Below, piece by piece: positions 1-11,700 of a stretch of DNA of 64,000 bases. The notes beneath the pieces are model-generated. The model was not told the origin of the DNA. It ran no database searches and saw only the letters and a list, made by a program, of their open reading frames with translations. The stretch covers positions 66,715,669-66,779,668 of the forward strand of contig NC_133650.1 of assembly GCF_009905375.1 (NCBI RefSeq), given 5' to 3'. The position numbers were made by a program, and so were the translations under genes. Within the stretch, counting starts at the first letter, position 1. The number at the start of each line of letters is the position of its first letter. This DNA comes from Apium graveolens. Lineage: Eukaryota > Streptophyta > Magnoliopsida > Apiales > Apiaceae.

Positions 1-62
<62 letters not shown>
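1..62. repeat. (AG)n microsatellite
   Basis: The first 62 bases are uninterrupted AG dinucleotides, followed by a purine-rich stretch to about 135. The tract continues past the left edge of the window, so its full length is unknown. It lies inside the probable LTR that ends at 1078. Confidence 0.97.
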
Positions 63-65
<3 letters not shown>

Positions 66-1078
66 CCGAGAGGGAGTGAAAAAGAAAGAGAGAAGGGGAT
101 AATGGGGTGCACGGGAAAGAAAAGAAAAAAGGGGGGAGATGAGTTTATAAACAATCAAGGACAAGGGCAATTTATTAATCTACTAAATCCCTTTTATGCT
201 TATTTGATCCTTTCTTTTTACTCAAATATAATAAAAATCAAATATAAAATATATCTCTCCCGGAAAGTCAAAAATTATTGCAAATGATAATTTTAATACG
301 TAGATCTCAAAATTAGCTTTCCAACCATTACTCATAATAAACTTTTGAGCGAACGGTTATTTTATATGAATTTCGCAAGCTCGCCTTAATAATAATATTT
401 TCCACATAAAGATTGATTTAAAATGCAATGACCACCAAATAAATCCATTCATCATTTTTAAAAAGTCTATAGGACTATTATGATGATAACAAAACAAATC
501 CCATATTTTTATCTTACTCGGATAATTTTATTAAAATGCGCGAAGGTTAAATAAACCTTTATTTATATCAAATAATTCATTTAAATTCATAAAAATGTCA
601 CAGAGCATATAGTCATGCACACAGACAAGAAATCACACATATACGAACACATAACAACTCAGGTCTGATCAGAGAATTCATCCTTCTTTAATCTTTACCC
701 TTTTCTACGCGTACCGGGTCTCGTTCAACCTGACGGCCCGACGCTCAACGTTTCGATTACGCTTCTCATTAACATTATCGACCGACACGTCACTTACGAC
801 GAAATACTTTATTTAAACATTTATTTCACTCAATCACACATATTCCACATTTTATATTCTTTAAATCCTTATTGGGACGGGTTCCGTTCTACTTGACGGC
901 CCGACACCACAGCTTAACTTCTAAGCTGACTCTTTAAATTGGAACGTTTTTACTTACGCTCCTATATTCTAATATACATCAAAGACAATTAATCAACACT
1001 TAATCACATAATTATAATCACATCACATAAAACATACTTTATTGACTTAATTACGTCGAAAAATTCTTAGTCGTCACA
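1..1078 (-). mobile_element. partial LTR of an unidentified LTR retrotransposon
   Basis: Similarity between the two Athila copies of this window starts abruptly just right of 1078 (compare 1080-1200 with 45010-45130), so something foreign joins there. Read on the minus strand the foreign DNA starts with TGTGACGACTAAG, an LTR-like TG start. It contains two diverged copies of a motif around GACGGCCCGAC (about 735-755 and 893-905). I see no coding capacity. This suggests the 5' LTR, or a solo LTR, of an element extending left. The partner LTR and target duplication are outside the window, so the assignment is an inference. Confidence 0.45.
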
Positions 1079-2195
1079 GAATAACTACACCAAGCAATTA
1101 ACAACACCTCAGCAAATGCAATTATTCGCAAAAAGATCAATCAAATCTCCCAAATCAACCTATAAACTAGAGATGTGCGTGTATGCAAATGCTTACAGAT
1201 ATACTATCGCAACTAGACCGACAATCATGACTCTCTACTTATCAAAGCAATCACAAGTTTATAAATAAAATAAAAGCTAGACTCAAAATAACTTATAACA
1301 CTTCAATTCTTATATCAGGGTTTTTATGGATTCATGTTTTTTTTTGCTAAATGGATTCATGCTTTTATTCACAATAACACAACACAAGTATGTTTATTTG
1401 ATCGTGCAATGAATGAGGTCCACAAAAGACTTATACAATATTACCCATGTAGCGAGCTTTAGGTTAGTAAATCCCAGACTATAAAAGCCTTGGGTCACTA
1501 GGCATAAAATCCCCTAAGAACTTAATAACTCGAGTACTAAAGAGCCCACTCGTGATCAATTATGCATAACACTCATTCTTCTTCTTTTTTTCTTTTTCAC
1601 AAATTTCTGAACGACTGCGTTTCGCTCCATATCGCTCAACCCTAGACTACTCATATAAATTTGAGCCGGCTACTAGCCATTTGACACCTAGCCATATAAC
1701 TAGTAATGAAATCCAATTTCTCCAATATTTTAAATATCCATGCTTTTATTATTAAGAGAATACCCTAAATTCCAAATATAAACAAGCGATAAAACCTCGA
1801 CAATTAAACAAATCATGACTATGATCTAGTACTCTAGCAACCTATAAGACTTAGTAAAATACAAGTGTCTCTAGCATGCAAATTAATCCAAAAAGACTCA
1901 ACATCACCAAATACGATATCACTACACTAGCATCAATATCACAAATCAATCAGAAAGTTATCTATGGGGTCATGTTATAATGCAAATTCATGAAACTATA
2001 TGAACAAAATATCCTAAAACTACCAAAAATAATAAAAAACAACTACATGGCAAAATATGCAACTATATGAAATAAAACTATCATGAATATGCAAACTATA
2101 TGAGACTCACACAAACTATATTCCTTTAACTACTACCCCCAAACTTAAAATATTCACCGTCCTCAGTGAAGGTAATAGTAAGGAATCAGGCATAC
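1079..2195 (-). other. 3' untranslated region of Athila copy 1
   Basis: This stretch lies between the env-position ORF and the lost 3' LTR. It aligns by eye with 45030-46090 of copy 2, sharing runs such as the ones around 1440-1570 and 45305-45440. The purine run AAGTTTGGGGGTAGTAG on the minus strand (about 2133-2149) recurs in copy 2 at about 46035. I find no open reading frame of note. Confidence 0.6.
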
Positions 2196-3431
2196 CTACT
2201 GTGAATCATAATCCTCACCCTCAACGGGTGGAGTGTCAGGCGTGTCTGGAGGCAGATACACTGAATCCTCACCAAAAACTGGCCACTGGAAATCAACACT
2301 GGTAGCTCTAAAAGTTGTCCCAAGTGCCTGGGTGAGATCGTGTCCAAACTGACTATGGATGCCATGCATAACATCCATCCTCCTCGCGAGACGCCTATAC
2401 TGCGTCGAACTCAAACCAGCTATCATCTCTGCTCGTGCTGCCTCCTGCTGCTGCTGCTGCGATAAACCAGCCTCCTCTCCATATTGAGCTCTTCAAGCTG
2501 CTCGGCGGGCATGCTGAGAACCTCCTGCAATAGTAGCCTCCATGGGCACACCGCCTGGAAGATGATCATAAGAATAACCAAGCCCATTAGGATCGGGCTT
2601 CCCTCCATACCACTCCTGCATGCTCTGCAGCGTAAAACTATCAATAGGAGCACTGGGAAGCTGCAGCTGCTCATGTGCTGGCCAATGAACACCAACTGCC
2701 ACGTACAACTTTGTCACAACAGACGCATACGGAATAACACCTGTAGTACCTCCCCTCAAAAATCTCAGAATCCCCTGATATATCACCATCCCCAAGTCAA
2801 TATAATCACCCTGCAGAATCCCCCATTGCAGACGAGCACGCTCCACAGTAATCTCATGCACATGCGAAGATGGCATGATATTAGCATAAATAAAGGAGTT
2901 CCAAGACCGTGCAAACCTGTTCATGCACGATGCCGGGAAAGTGGAGTAATCAGTAGTGCCCCTCTTGAACTTCCAATGAGTCTCAGGCATACAAAGAGTA
3001 GTAACGATGAGATCCAAATCAAAGTCCTTCAGAGTCTTATCGTTCCACGTGTCTTGACCCACCTTCCTCGCGGGTTGCTCAATCACCGCCCTGATAGCAT
3101 CAGCACTGTACTCTACATTCCTCCCTCTCACCACCATGAACCCATTCTTCTCCACCTTGGCATTTGCATAGAACTCCCGCACAACACTCATGGGCACAGC
3201 AGCAAACGCCTCACAAAAAGAAACCCAGCCCATCTCGAGAATCATCTCTAACAGCTTACCATCCTTCCCTGATGGCAGAAAACCTCGCTCCTTAGCAATT
3301 GGCTTCGAGAGAAGCCTCGTGTACTCCTCATCAGCCTCATGAGTAGAAAATCTGGCCCTCACACCACCTGCAGATTAAGAATCGGTGGTGCTACTTCCAA
3401 CTTGTGTTCTTTATCTCTTGGGTGCCATCGG
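2196..3431 (-). pseudogene. Athila env-position ORF, plant putative transposon protein family (copy 1)
   Basis: The reading frame most likely starts at an ATG near 3431, matching the start seen in copy 2 (47253). Two stops follow within the first 20 codons, then a clear run from 3362 to 2493, one more stop, and an open tail to 2196 in the same frame. The central block contains VPMSVVREFYANAK, IPYASVVTKLYVAVG and WPAHEQLQLP. I recognise these as the plant-specific domain often annotated putative plant transposon protein. A CAG-type run at 2443-2461 encodes a glutamine tract just after the third stop. The position after integrase is that of the env-like gene of Athila elements, but I see no obvious signal peptide or membrane segment, so an envelope role is not supported. 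Confidence 0.8.
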
Positions 3432-3689
3432 GATTGTAGAAGAAAGAATAAAAGTTTGAGAGTTTGTGATATGGTGGAGAAGTTGTGTGTAAGTGTATGT
3501 GTTTATAGGTGGACAGGTATGAATTCTATAAGGAATAGAAGTGGGAATTGATTATGGGAATCGTGGGAATAATGGAATTAATTAGGAGAGGGAATTATGG
3601 GATGTGGAAGAGTAAAAATCGGGTTGGAATTGATTTTGGATTAAAAGTCCCGATTTTACCTTAATAACTGTTGAAATAAAAAAAAATTT

Positions 3690-3845
3690 GAACAGGACCC
3701 GGCGCGGCCGTGCGCTAGGACAGCGGGGGCGCGCTCACTCTCTGGAAAACCGGCGCGGCCGTACGCTATATCAGCGCAGCCGCGCTTGGCTACTGGAAAA
3801 ACGGCGTGGCCGCGCGCTTGTTCAGCGCGGGCGCGCCCAGCTTCT
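3690..3845. repeat. GC-rich triplicated module in the integrase-env spacer
   Basis: Three imperfect tandem copies (about 3697-3745, 3751-3793, 3801-3845) share CGGCGCGGCCGT-GCGCT followed by TCAGCGCGGGCGCGC. They are strikingly GC-rich within AT-rich surroundings. Two related copies lie in the 5' LTR of the same element at about 24937-25037, in the same orientation. Confidence 0.85.
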
Positions 3846-4099
3846 GTAGTTGGCCCTGAATTTTTTTCTTTTTTTCTTTTTTTGTGTTTTTCTCTTTTCT
3901 TCTTGCTTCTTCTACCTACTAATATACAACATACTTGGGTTTCCTCCCAATAAGCACTTCTTTTACATCGCTAGCTCGACGTAGAATCTCGAGATCAATT
4001 GGACAATAAAACGGCACTAACCACCTCGCGGTTTGCCATGTCACCATAATAATGCTTCAATCTTTGACCATTTATCTTGAACGCTTGGCCCGAATCATT
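3846..4099 (-). other. spacer between integrase and env-position ORF
   Basis: Pyrimidine-rich spacer of Athila copy 1, homologous to about 47570-47830 of copy 2. It includes the extreme C-terminal integrase codons with stops and no other coding signal. Confidence 0.5.
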
Positions 4100-5295
4100 T
4101 TAAAAAATTTCCACCGCTCCATGTGGAAACACAGTTTTGACAATGAACGGCCCTGACCATCTTAACTTCAACTTTCCAGGAAAAAGACGGAGACGAGAGT
4201 TGAACAAAAGAACTTGTTGCCCTAGCACAAATGATTTGAGCATTAGACTCCTATCGTGCCACCTCTTGACTTTCTCCTTATATGTTTTATTGTTCTCATA
4301 AGCTTGAAGTCGAAACTCGTCAAGTTCATTCAATTGAAGCATTCTTTTCTTTCCATTTGCATCCAAGTCCAGATTCAACTTCTTCAAAGCCCAATATGCT
4401 TTATGCTCGAGCTCCACAGGCAAATGACACCCCTTACCATAAACCAACTGAAACAGCGACATTCCCAACGGAGTCTTATATGTTGTTCTATATGCCCAAA
4501 CAGCTTCATCATACTTCAAAGACCAATCCTTCCTTGATGGACACACCACTTTCTCCAAAATGCGCTTGATCACTCTGTTAGATACCTTAGCTTGACCATT
4601 CATTTGAGGATGATAAGCCGTAGCAATGCGATGATTCACATTATACCTTTTCATCATAGCAGTGAACTTGCGATTGCAAATATGCGACCCCTCATAAGTG
4701 ATTATGACTCTTGGAGTTCCAAACCTTGTGAATATCTTCTTGTGAATAAAATTAAGTACCACTTTCGCATCATTCGTTGGCAACGCCTTGACTTCAACCC
4801 ATTTCGACACATAATCAACCGCCAACAAGATATACTGATTGTTATAAGATGAGACAAATGGCCCCATGAAGTCAATTCCCCAAACATCGAAGACCTCAAC
4901 CTCGAGAAGCACATTAAGAGGCATCTCGTCCCTCTTAGACATATTACCCACATGTTGACATCGATCACATTTCAAAATAAACTGATGAGAATCTTTAAAC
5001 AATATCGGCCAAAAGAAACCTGCTTGAAGAACACGAGCTGCTGTCTTTTCTCCACCATAATGTCCTCCATAAGCCGTTGAGTGGCAATCTCATAAGATCC
5101 CCCCGTTTCGTTGTAAGGAATACATCTCCTGATGATTTGGTCAGCTCCTTGGCGAAAGAGAAATGGCTCATCCCACATATACCACTTCACCTCATGTAGA
5201 AACTTCTTCCTTTGAGCATAAGATAAGTCGGGAGGCATAATATTACTCACAAGGTAGTTCACAATGTCTGCAAACCACGGTTCTTCTTCTTGCAC
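4100..5295 (-). pseudogene. Athila integrase (copy 1), broken
   Basis: The zinc-binding and core region runs in two frames: 5295-4972, then 5002-4100, so a frameshift lies near 5100. The core starts with CDRCQHVG and GIDFMGPF, which keeps the first catalytic aspartate. The second catalytic position reads ITYEGSH, with tyrosine where copy 2 has aspartate. The third reads NGQAKVSN, with lysine where copy 2 has glutamate. Two of the three D-D-E residues are therefore lost. The C-terminal end keeps the [15 protein letters not shown] motif (GPF/Y-like). This copy should be catalytically dead even without the frameshift. Confidence 0.9.
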
Positions 5296-6265
5296 TCAAA
5301 ATAATTGCTCGTCAGGAAAAGACTCATTTATCAATGTCTTATCCAATGAAGTAGCATTAGGATTTTCTAAATGTGAAAGATGATCAGCGACTTGATTTTC
5401 AGTTCCATTTATGTCCTTGATCTCTAGTTCAAATTCTTGGAGCAAAAGAACCCATCTGATCAATCTAGGCTTCGAGTCCTTTTTTGAGACGAGATATCAA
5501 ATTGCGGCACGATCAGTGAAAACTGTCACCTTAGTCCCAAATAGAAAAGATCGAAATTTCTCAAAACCATAGACAATAGCCAAAAGCTCTTTTTCTGTAG
5601 TAGTGTAATTCAGTTGGGCATCATTTAGGGTCTTACTAGCATAGTATACCACATAAAATATGTTGTTCTTCCTTTGCCCAAGAACTGCTCCAACTGCGTA
5701 ATCGCTTGCATCGCACATCATCTCAAAAGGCTCATTCCAATCAGGTGCAGTTATGACCGGTGCCGTGATTAGGCTCTTCTTCAATGTCTCAAAAGCTGCA
5801 AGGCGCTCGTCATCAAACTTGAAAGGAACATCTTTCTCTAACAGACTACACAAAGGCTTTGAAATTTTTGAGAAGTATTTGATGAAACGCCTGTAGAAAC
5901 CCGCATGACCAAGAAAACTGCGAATTCCCTTTACAGAATTGGGTGGAGGAAGATTTTCAATGACTCCCACCTTGGCCTTATCCACCTCAAGACCCTTACT
6001 AGAAACTTTGTGCCCGAGAATGATGCCATGTCACACCATGAAGTGACATTTTTCCCAATTGAGAACCAGATTGGTCTCAACACACCTCTTGAGAACATGT
6101 CCCAGATTTTACAAGCATTCATCAAAAGAATCGCCAAAAACTGAGAAGTCATCCATGAACACCTCCATATTTTGGCCAATCATGTCAGAAAAGATGGCCA
6201 TCATACATCTCTGAAATATGGTTGGCACACCACACAGACCAAAAAACTCATTAGAAGGTGAAAGT
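5296..6265 (-). pseudogene. Athila RT C-terminus and RNase H (copy 1)
   Basis: This is the downstream half of the reverse transcriptase region, separated from its upstream half (13886-14406) by the copia insertion. The minus frame from 5985 to 5497 carries the thumb and connection (SFLGHAGFYRRFIKYFS) and RNase H motifs (MMCDASDYAVGAVLGQ, TTTEKELLAIVYGFEKFRSFL, TVFTDRAAI). The polymerase motif FMDDFSVFG can be read in the same frame between 5990 and 6190, with additional stops. A stop follows the RNase H block at 5497 and the frame continues, broken, into integrase. Confidence 0.88.
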
Positions 6266-7361
6266 TGTTAGTGTATACTGAAAATATTTATTTGAAGTAT
6301 GTACATTTATTTCTGGTCAGTTTATTTGAGAATCATTTGAATGTTTACATGTTGTCTAATATTATATATTGTGAACAATCTAGTATCAAATGGGATACAG
6401 AATATTAGATTGTTAAATACGGTTATATAATATAATAAGGTTCACAGCACATGTGGTGTTGGACAAATTACTGGTATGGCTGTAGTATTATTTAGATTAG
6501 TTTATATTGACTAATAAATAATACTAGTATACTTTGTGTATATTGAACAGGATCAAATTTAGAATTGTTCCCTTAATACTGATTAAGAAGGAGAACTAAG
6601 ATTCTATGTTATTGTTAATGCTTAGGTTCTTAATCCTGAAATAGTAATTGACAAGTGTATATTATTTACATGCTTTGATTTATATATGAAATAATTCTTC
6701 TGAATTATATCATTATATTTTGGGTGATGGAATTATATACATGGTGGATATTATTTATTGCAGGAATCCATGTCCTGATAATATTCGGGTTAATGATGTC
6801 CCCTTGAAAGCTCAAAAAGATTTAATTATGTGAAACCCTGCAGGTGGAATTTATTCTGGCATAATTAAATAAAGGTTGAGTGGATGATCAAGGATAAAAG
6901 ATATTAATTAAATAAATTATCAGTAATTTATTTAATTAATGGACATATGATATTTTAAACATGGGGAATTTAATAAGCAAATAATATTGGAACCGAATTA
7001 ATTAAATTACGGTATTAGGAAAGGTAGTGCAAATATTAATTCTTTAGTGGATTGAATTAATATTTAATTACATTGGGCTAGGCTCAAGATGTAATTAGAA
7101 GGCCCAACCTAATTATCCATGGTCCCTATTGTAGCCTATATATATTCTTATTCTCTTCTTGTTTGGAAATTGTGTGAAAACATATTGTAGCCACCAAGGA
7201 GCAAGAAGAGAGGATAACTTGAGAAGACGGAGGCCACACATCGTTTAAGGGAATTTGGAAATACAATAGAAGAGCGTGGAATCAACCATTAACAAGGTAA
7301 TCCTCTTTTTGTAATCTTTATCGTAAAACGTAGTAACACCCTAAGTCCGTGGTTCCCAACA
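6266..7361 (+). repeat. copia 5' LTR
   Basis: Starts TGTTAGTGTATACTG and ends GGTTCCCAACA. A TATA box (CTATATATATTC, about 7137-7147) lies some 215 bp before the end, after a GGCCCAACC motif at about 7111, and probably drives the genomic transcript. Confidence 0.96.
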
Positions 7362-7363
7362 AT

Positions 7364-7377
7364 TGGTATCAAGAGCC
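7364..7377 (+). other. copia primer binding site
   Basis: TGGTATCAAGAGCC begins two bases after the LTR. This resembles the initiator methionine tRNA primer site TGGTATCAGAGC with one extra A. Confidence 0.85.
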
Positions 7378-8728
7378 TGGTAATGGGTTCTACGTTTTAT
7401 GATATAATGTCCATGTCGTAATTATATATGCGTGTATATAGTGTTTTGCTTGTATTGTTTTTGATGCAGGTTGTTAATCCACTATTATGGCCATGTATAT
7501 TTTAATTATGTGTTTGGATCCCACGTGGTTTAATCGTGGTTAATTTTTGTTTTGGTTTCCACGTGGTTTAATCGTGGTTGTAATTTACACGAGGGTTGAT
7601 CGTGTTAGAATATATTTTACAAAATTAGTTTTGTATTAGATCTATTTTTTTTGTAATTGTTCCGGGTATTTTGTAATAGTTATGTGCGATCGGAAATCAA
7701 TTCCGGTAGTTTTTTGTTCCGCTATGCGATTACAAGGGGTTGCTGGGGCCGCTGCGGCAGCTGGGGCTGCTGGGGGCGTCGAGGCGCGCTTGGGGCAGAT
7801 TTTTTTTTAGAGCTGGATTTTTTTTCAAGGGCCATAATAGTGGAAAATTTATTTTAATTTTTTCCATTAAATTTTAATTATTGCTTTAATTTATTGATTA
7901 TGTATGTCGTTAATTATGTGTGTAATTCTTTTAAAATTGCATGTTTAACTTAATTAGGACGACTTGGACATAAATTTTATTTATTGCTTTAATTAAATGT
8001 TATATGTTGCTAAAATTATGTGTGTATTTTGAATGCCTGATTAGACATAATTATAACAACATAGGGCCCCATTTAATTTTAAAATTCCTCAATTTTAATA
8101 AAAAAAAATCTAAGTGGGAGAGGGAATTAATATGAAATTAAATCCCATGGTCTCCATTATTGGTTGTAGGTAATTTAACATAAAGACGAATATAAATTAT
8201 ATATACGTCACCCATAGTGGCATGTAATTTATGGTGTCTAGAATGTTATAGAAATTACTAGAACAAACTTCTTAAATTAATAAATTTTGAAAGGAATAAA
8301 TACATATTTTCTTTATTTCTGATTTGGGGCGATTTTGTCAAAAACGGGTTCATCGAACTTGTAAGGCTGTGGGTTTTAAGCGAGACCGATGTGACTCCTC
8401 CACTACCTGGAAATCAAACCATTGATGAATATTGAATTGAAGTATTCTATTCAAGGCAAAATTACGAATATTGGAAGGTATACACGCCACCCATCGTGGC
8501 GTACCAAGTTCCATAGATTTCGAATAATTTAAGATTTGATGATGGTATACACTTAGCTATGAAAAATAATATAGTCCACCCCAACGTGGCATATTATTTA
8601 GTAATAGGACCGAAGTAACATTTAAACAAAATTAGGTGGTATACATGTCACACATCGTGGCGTACCAGAAGCTTATGGTGTTTATATGTTAGTGCATTAA
8701 ATTTTAATAATTTAGATCTTAATAATTA
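7378..8728 (+). other. copia 5' leader with repeated small hairpins
   Basis: A 1.35-kb untranslated leader between primer site and gag. It holds a G-rich patch at 7738-7800, two copies of CCACGTGGTTTAATCGTGG near 7520 and 7559, and four spaced copies of a small inverted repeat of the type GCCACCCATCGTGGC (8205-8224, 8485-8501, 8574-8592, 8646-8664). The one reading frame here, around 7657-7857, has no recognisable domain. Confidence 0.75.
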
Positions 8729-11700
8729 ATGCACCCTTATTTATGTGATGTTTTTATGCATGATTCTCAGGATAAAATGGGCTTTAATCCACTATTCACC
8801 ATACTTAAGGATAACAAACTTACCGGACCTAACTATATTGAATGGAAACGAAATTTGGACATTGTGTTGACTGTTGAGGAGTACAAGTTTTGCACTTATG
8901 AACCCAAGCCTAAACAGCCTGCTGCTGATGCTCCTGAAGATGAGAAAGAATATTATAAACGGTGGATTAAGGCTGATGAGATGTCGCGATGTTACATTCT
9001 GGCAGCAATGTCGGGTGTTTTGCAGCATCAGCATCAGTCTATGGCCACTGCTTCGGATATGCTCTTTAATCTCAAGGAACTTTTTGGAGATCAGAATAGG
9101 GCTGCTAGGCAAGTAGCCATGAAGGCTTTAATGAACACTCAGATGGCTGAAGGCACACCTGTAAAGGATCATGTTCTCAAGATGATATCGCATCTGAATG
9201 AGATAGAGATCCTTGGTGCTGAACTTGACGGGGAAACCCAGATTGACATTATCCTTATGAGCTTGTCCAAGAGTTTTGAGCAGTTCCGCTTGAATTACAA
9301 CATGAAAAAGAGGCAGTATAGTCTCGCGGAACTGCTGACAGAACTTCAGGCAGCTGAAGGATTATTTCGGCAGAGTGTTCAAGTGAATGTAGCTGAGAAA
9401 GGTTCTTCCTCTAAGCCGAAAGGTATTAAGAAGAAGAAAAAGGCTCAGACACAGAAAGCTGTGAAGGCAGTGGGAGTTCAGGGTGGTGTGAAAAAGCCTA
9501 AGGGAAAGTGCTTCAGATGCAAACAGTCAGGTCACTGGAAACAAGATTGTCCTCTTCCTAAGAAGACAAATAATACTGGTATGTCTCTTTCTCTAGTTAC
9601 AGAAACATTTATAGCGGCTATATCTACGAGCACTTAGTGTGTAGATACAGGAGCCACTGATCATGTTTGTAATTCTATGCAGGGGTTCCAACTATCCAGA
9701 ATGCTTAGAGATGGTGAGATATATGTGTTCATGGGAGATGCTACGAAAGTAGCAGTAGTTGCAGTAGGAGTTATTCATTTATCTTTTGGTTCTGATAGGA
9801 TTTTGGTTTTGAACAATTGTCTTTATGTACCTTCTTTTAGAAGGAATTTAATTTCGAATTCTAAACTTGCTTTGGATGGTTATAATGTTTGTTTGGATCG
9901 TAATGTTTCTATTATAATGAATAAACGAATTATATGTTCTGATACATTGCAAGACAATTTGTATATAATTAATCCTAGTCAACCTGCACTGCAACTGCAA
10001 TTTAGGGAATTGAACAACACATCTTCTAACTCTACTAAAATAAAGGAACCTTCTAGTTTGAACCAAACATATCTTTGGCACTTGAGATTAGGTCATATTA
10101 ACTTGAGGAGGATTCAAAGACTGGTAGTAGACGGGCCTTTAAGCTCATTGCCAGTGGAGCCATTTCCAGTTTGTGAATCCTGTTTGGAAGGTAAAATGAT
10201 TAATAGGCCTTTCAAGGCAAAGGGGAATAGAGCCAAACAAGTATTACAATTGGTTCACTCTGATTTATGTGGACCCATGAATATCCAAGCAAGAGGTGGT
10301 TATGAATATTTCATCACTTTCATTGATGATTATTCTAGATATGGGTACGTTTATTTGTTGCACCGTAAGTCTGAGTGCTTTGATAAGTTCAAAGCGTACA
10401 AAGCTAAAACGGAGAAGCGACTTAATAAAAGTATCAAGTCACTACAATCAGATCGTGGTGGCGAATACTTGCTTGGAGAATTTAGGGAATATTTATCATA
10501 AAATGGGATAGAATCCCAGTTAACTGCACCAGGCACACCCCAGCAGAACGGTGTAGCAGAGAGAAGGAACCAGACTCTTTTAGAGAGTGTTAGATCGATG
10601 ATGAGTTATTCGGATTTACCCAAGTCATTTTGGGGACATGCCTTAGAGAAAACAGCTTATCTTCTGAACTTAGTACCTTCTAAGTCGGTTCCTAAAACCC
10701 CCTTAGAATTGTGGACCGGGGATAAACCGAGTCTAAGACATATTCGAATATGGGGTTGTCCAGCACATGTGCTGAACAAGAACGCGACTAAGTTAGAATC
10801 TCGTACAGAAGTAAGGTTGTTTGTAGGCTACCCCATGGGAACGAAAGGATATTTATTTTATAGTCCGAAGAATCGGGATGTCATTGTTAGCACCAATGCA
10901 AGATTCTTAGAGGAGGAATATATAATGAATCACAAACCCATGAGTAGTGTCATTTTAGAGGAACTAGTGGGAGGGACAAATAATACCCATGAAACTGTAG
11001 TACAAGTAGAACAACCACAACATAATGTACAACCTGTCACTAATACCGCACCAGTGCCTCGTCGTAGTGGGAGGGTTATTCAACAGCCTGATAGATTCAT
11101 GTTTTTGGGAGAGTCTTCAGACTTGGTCTCTGGTGAACATGATGATGATCCCCGTACATACGAAGAGGCAGCACAAGACAAAGATGCAGATCTTTGGCAA
11201 AAGGCGATGGAATCTGATATAGAATCAATGTATTCTAATCAGGTCTGGGAGCTCGTGGAACCACCCAAAGGTATAAAACCTATTGGATGTAAGTGGATCT
11301 ATAAGAAAAAGAGGGGATTAAATAAAAAGGTGAAAGCCTGGAAAGCAAGACTTGTTGCGAAAGGGTATACTCAGAAAGAAGGTATCGATTATGAGGAAAC
11401 CTTTTCACCGGTAGTCATGCTTAAGTCAATCCGTATTCTTTTATCTATAGCAGCTCATCTCGATTATGAGATTTGGCAAATGATTGTCAAGATAGCTTTT
11501 CTTAATGGAAGTCTTGAAGAAACCATCTATATGCAGCAACCAAAAGGATTCATTAAGGAAGGCCAAGAGCATCTGGTATGTAAGCTTAAGAGGTCTATTT
11601 ATGGACTTAAACAAGATTCTAGAGACTGGAATATTTGTTTTGATCAGGCAGTCCAGTCATATGGATTTGATCAAAGTCCAAGCGAATCGTGCGTGTATAA

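Noticed and set aside
102..287. 61-codon frame next to the AG repeat
   Set aside because: Low-complexity start and AT-rich remainder in LTR-like DNA; no support for a gene.
2484..3251. 255-codon plus-strand frame
   Set aside because: It is antisense to the env-position ORF, whose minus-strand reading is conserved in copy 2; the plus reading has no recognisable domain.
6266..7361. Assigning a named copia lineage
   Set aside because: The motifs fit copia generally; distinguishing Tork, Angela, Bianca and others needs an RT phylogeny that I cannot run.
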